Source: Candidatus Poseidoniaceae archaeon
GTDB lineage: Archaea; Thermoplasmatota; Poseidoniia; Poseidoniales; Poseidoniaceae
Reading direction: 5' to 3'
DNA: 6,404 bases
Assembly (NCBI GenBank): GCA_022451835.1
Contig: JAKUNX010000061.1
Span: forward strand, 3,521-9,924
Below are positions 5,623-6,404 of this stretch, one piece after another. Made by a program: the position numbers and the translations under genes. Each line of letters begins with the position of its first letter. The first letter of the stretch is position 1. Under the pieces are notes generated by a model. The model was given only the letters and a program-made list of their open reading frames with translations. It searched no databases and was not told where the DNA came from.

Positions 5623-5651
5623 CCTTAAGGCGACACCTTATGAGTGTAAGG
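5623..5651 (-). repeat. Alternating CCTTA/TAAGG inverted repeats in the psmA leader
   Basis: On the plus strand TAAGG (5626-5630), CCTTA (5636-5640) and TAAGG (5647-5651) follow one another, and the first is part of the palindrome CCTTAAGG (5623-5630). Repeat starts are 10 and 11 bases apart, close to one helical turn. In the transcript the middle copy could pair with either outer copy but not both, giving two exclusive five-pair hairpins 10-45 nt before the SD. It could be a protein operator or a leader switch; function is unknown. Confidence 0.45.
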
Positions 5652-5698
5652 GTTAAACTCAAACAGTATCTTCGGTATAGTAACCACAAATTGCGACC

Positions 5699-5706
5699 AT
5701 TATAAT
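5699..5706. promoter_or_regulatory. Symmetric TATA-like element between psmA and dph6
   Basis: ATTATAAT is its own reverse complement and is the best archaeal TATA-like box in the divergent gap. With transcription starting about 25 bases downstream it would give psmA a leader of roughly 70 nt that includes the CCTTA/TAAGG repeats. In the other direction it would give dph6 a leader of about 30 nt. A second AT-rich stretch, AAATTATT (5724-5731), is at the right distance for a leaderless dph6 transcript. No clear BRE is seen, so both are tentative. Confidence 0.35.
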
Positions 5707-5756
5707 CCCTACGAAAGATAATCAAATTATTGAGCAATTAGTTTCTCCACTGTATT

Positions 5757-6404
5757 ATGCGAGTCGCTATTTTGTCTTCGGGTGGAAAAGATTCGGCTGC
5801 CGCATGGTGGTGGGCAATGTGCAAGGGTTGGGACATCAATGCATTAGTAACCATGATTGTTACAAGTGGAGATTCAATGATGTTTCAAGTACCTGGTACA
5901 GAGATAGTTCAATATCAGGCTAAATTAGCCAATATTCCTTGTTTTTCAGTAAATACACAGGGTCATGAAGAAGACGAGATATTGGATTTAGAACATGCAC
6001 TAACAAAATTAAACATCGAAGCACTAGTATGTGGTGCATTACGTTCAGATTATCAAAAAAGTAGAATTGAGAGAATGTGTGAAAGACTTGGCATAATTAG
6101 TTACACTCCATTGTGGCATCAATCTGCTCTAAGTCACATTTCTGGTTTGGTTGAAAATGGGTTTGGAGTAATGATTACCAGTGTTGCATGTGATGGCCTT
6201 GATGAGAGCTGGCTCGGCAAGATATTAGATTCAGAATCATTATCATCTTTAATAGAATTATCAAATAAATATCGATTTAATGTTGACGGTGAAGGTGGTG
6301 AATATGAAACTCTAGTTGTATCAGGGCCACATTTTAATGGCTCAATCAATATCACAGGAAGTCCCAAATGGTACGGCAGAAGGGGCGAATTAGAAATTAG
6401 AAAC
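5757..6404 (+). CDS. dph6: Diphthine-ammonia ligase Dph6 (PP-loop ATPase), 3' end cut by window edge
   Basis: My translation from ATG 5757 runs 216 codons without a stop to the right edge. The N-terminus has the PP-loop SGGKDS (8-13), which binds ATP for adenylation. Family blocks follow: LVCGALRSDYQKSRIE (90-105), YTPLW (116-120), GLDESWLG (147-154) and the hallmark EGGEYETL (179-186). Dph6 uses ATP and ammonia to turn diphthine into diphthamide on the conserved His of EF-2, the last step of that pathway. Family members run to about 220-290 residues, so little may be missing. Three tryptophans in a row (17-19) in the first helix are unusual. No SD precedes the ATG, so a leaderless or short-leader mRNA is likely. 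The gene is divergent from psmA and not part of the operon. A generic PP-loop ATPase is the alternative, but EGGEYET makes Dph6 the better call. Confidence 0.92.
   Translation, partial: MRVAILSSGGKDSAAAWWWAMCKGWDINALVTMIVTSGDSMMFQVPGTEIVQYQAKLANIPCFSVNTQGHEEDEILDLEHALTKLNIEALVCGALRSDYQKSRIERMCERLGIISYTPLWHQSALSHISGLVENGFGVMITSVACDGLDESWLGKILDSESLSSLIELSNKYRFNVDGEGGEYETLVVSGPHFNGSINITGSPKWYGRRGELEIRN

Larger units (their letters stand above)
5606..5756. other. Divergent intergenic region psmA/dph6
   Basis: About 150 bases without a gene, the only sizeable non-coding stretch in the window. It must hold promoters for both directions. It contains the psmA SD, the alternating CCTTA/TAAGG repeats, a palindromic ATTATAAT and an AT-rich stretch near dph6. 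I find no tRNA, box C/D RNA or open frame of interest in it. Confidence 0.7.

Noticed and set aside
5661..5686. C-TTCG-G tetraloop sequence in the psmA leader
   Set aside because: The flanks do not pair beyond the closing C-G, so there is no stem.
6134..6367. Minus-strand frame of 77 codons under dph6
   Set aside because: It is antisense to the conserved Dph6 motif region (EGGEYETL), which explains the sequence fully.
1..6404. CRISPR arrays, insertion sequences, tRNA or rRNA genes
   Set aside because: No direct repeats with regular spacers, transposase, terminal repeats or RNA gene signature were seen; apart from the psmA/dph6 gap the window is almost entirely protein-coding.

Overview
The window is archaeal DNA. 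It carries most of the archaeal exosome superoperon on the minus strand and one divergent gene on the plus strand at the right end. The evidence is a 20S proteasome alpha subunit, an SBDS homologue, the exosome subunits Rrp4, Rrp41 and Rrp42, ribosomal protein eL43 (L37Ae), the KEOPS subunit Pcc1, a prefoldin beta subunit and a DHH phosphoesterase, in the order known from many Euryarchaeota. Low GC (apart from one GC-rich island), several TTG starts, and protein sequences that look mesophilic suggest a marine planktonic euryarchaeon such as Marine Group II (Poseidoniales). That placement is tentative and comes from general impression only.

Layout, right to left along the minus strand: psmA (4883-5605), SBDS (4148-4834), rrp4 (3383-4078), rrp41 (2655-3383), rrp42 (1870-2655), rpl37ae (1519-1869), pcc1 (1255-1500), pfdB (908-1222), and a DHH-family phosphoesterase (911 to beyond the left edge). 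Junctions tighten along the operon. There are gaps of 48 and 69 nt at the front, TAATG one-base overlaps at rrp4/rrp41 and rrp41/rrp42, a stop directly followed by a TTG start at rrp42/rpl37ae, gaps of 18 and 32 nt, and a 4-nt TTGA overlap at pfdB/DHH. Nearly every gene has a visible Shine-Dalgarno (SD) motif (GGTGA, GGAGG or GAGG), which fits polycistronic translation. To the right, the divergent intergenic region (5609-5756) separates psmA from dph6 (diphthine-ammonia ligase, 5757 to beyond the right edge). This region holds a symmetric AT-rich TATA-like element and an alternating set of CCTTA/TAAGG inverted repeats in the psmA leader.

Together the genes link RNA decay (exosome, possibly a DHH nuclease for short products), protein decay (proteasome), protein folding (prefoldin), ribosome maturation and translation (SBDS, eL43, Dph6 acting on EF-2) and tRNA modification (Pcc1 in KEOPS). 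I do not see a previously undescribed system. The points worth a second look are small: the phased inverted repeats before psmA, a C-terminal extension on eL43, a GC-rich island at the start of rrp4, a three-codon mini-ORF between the SD and the SBDS start, and the absence of rpoP from its frequent place after rpl37ae.
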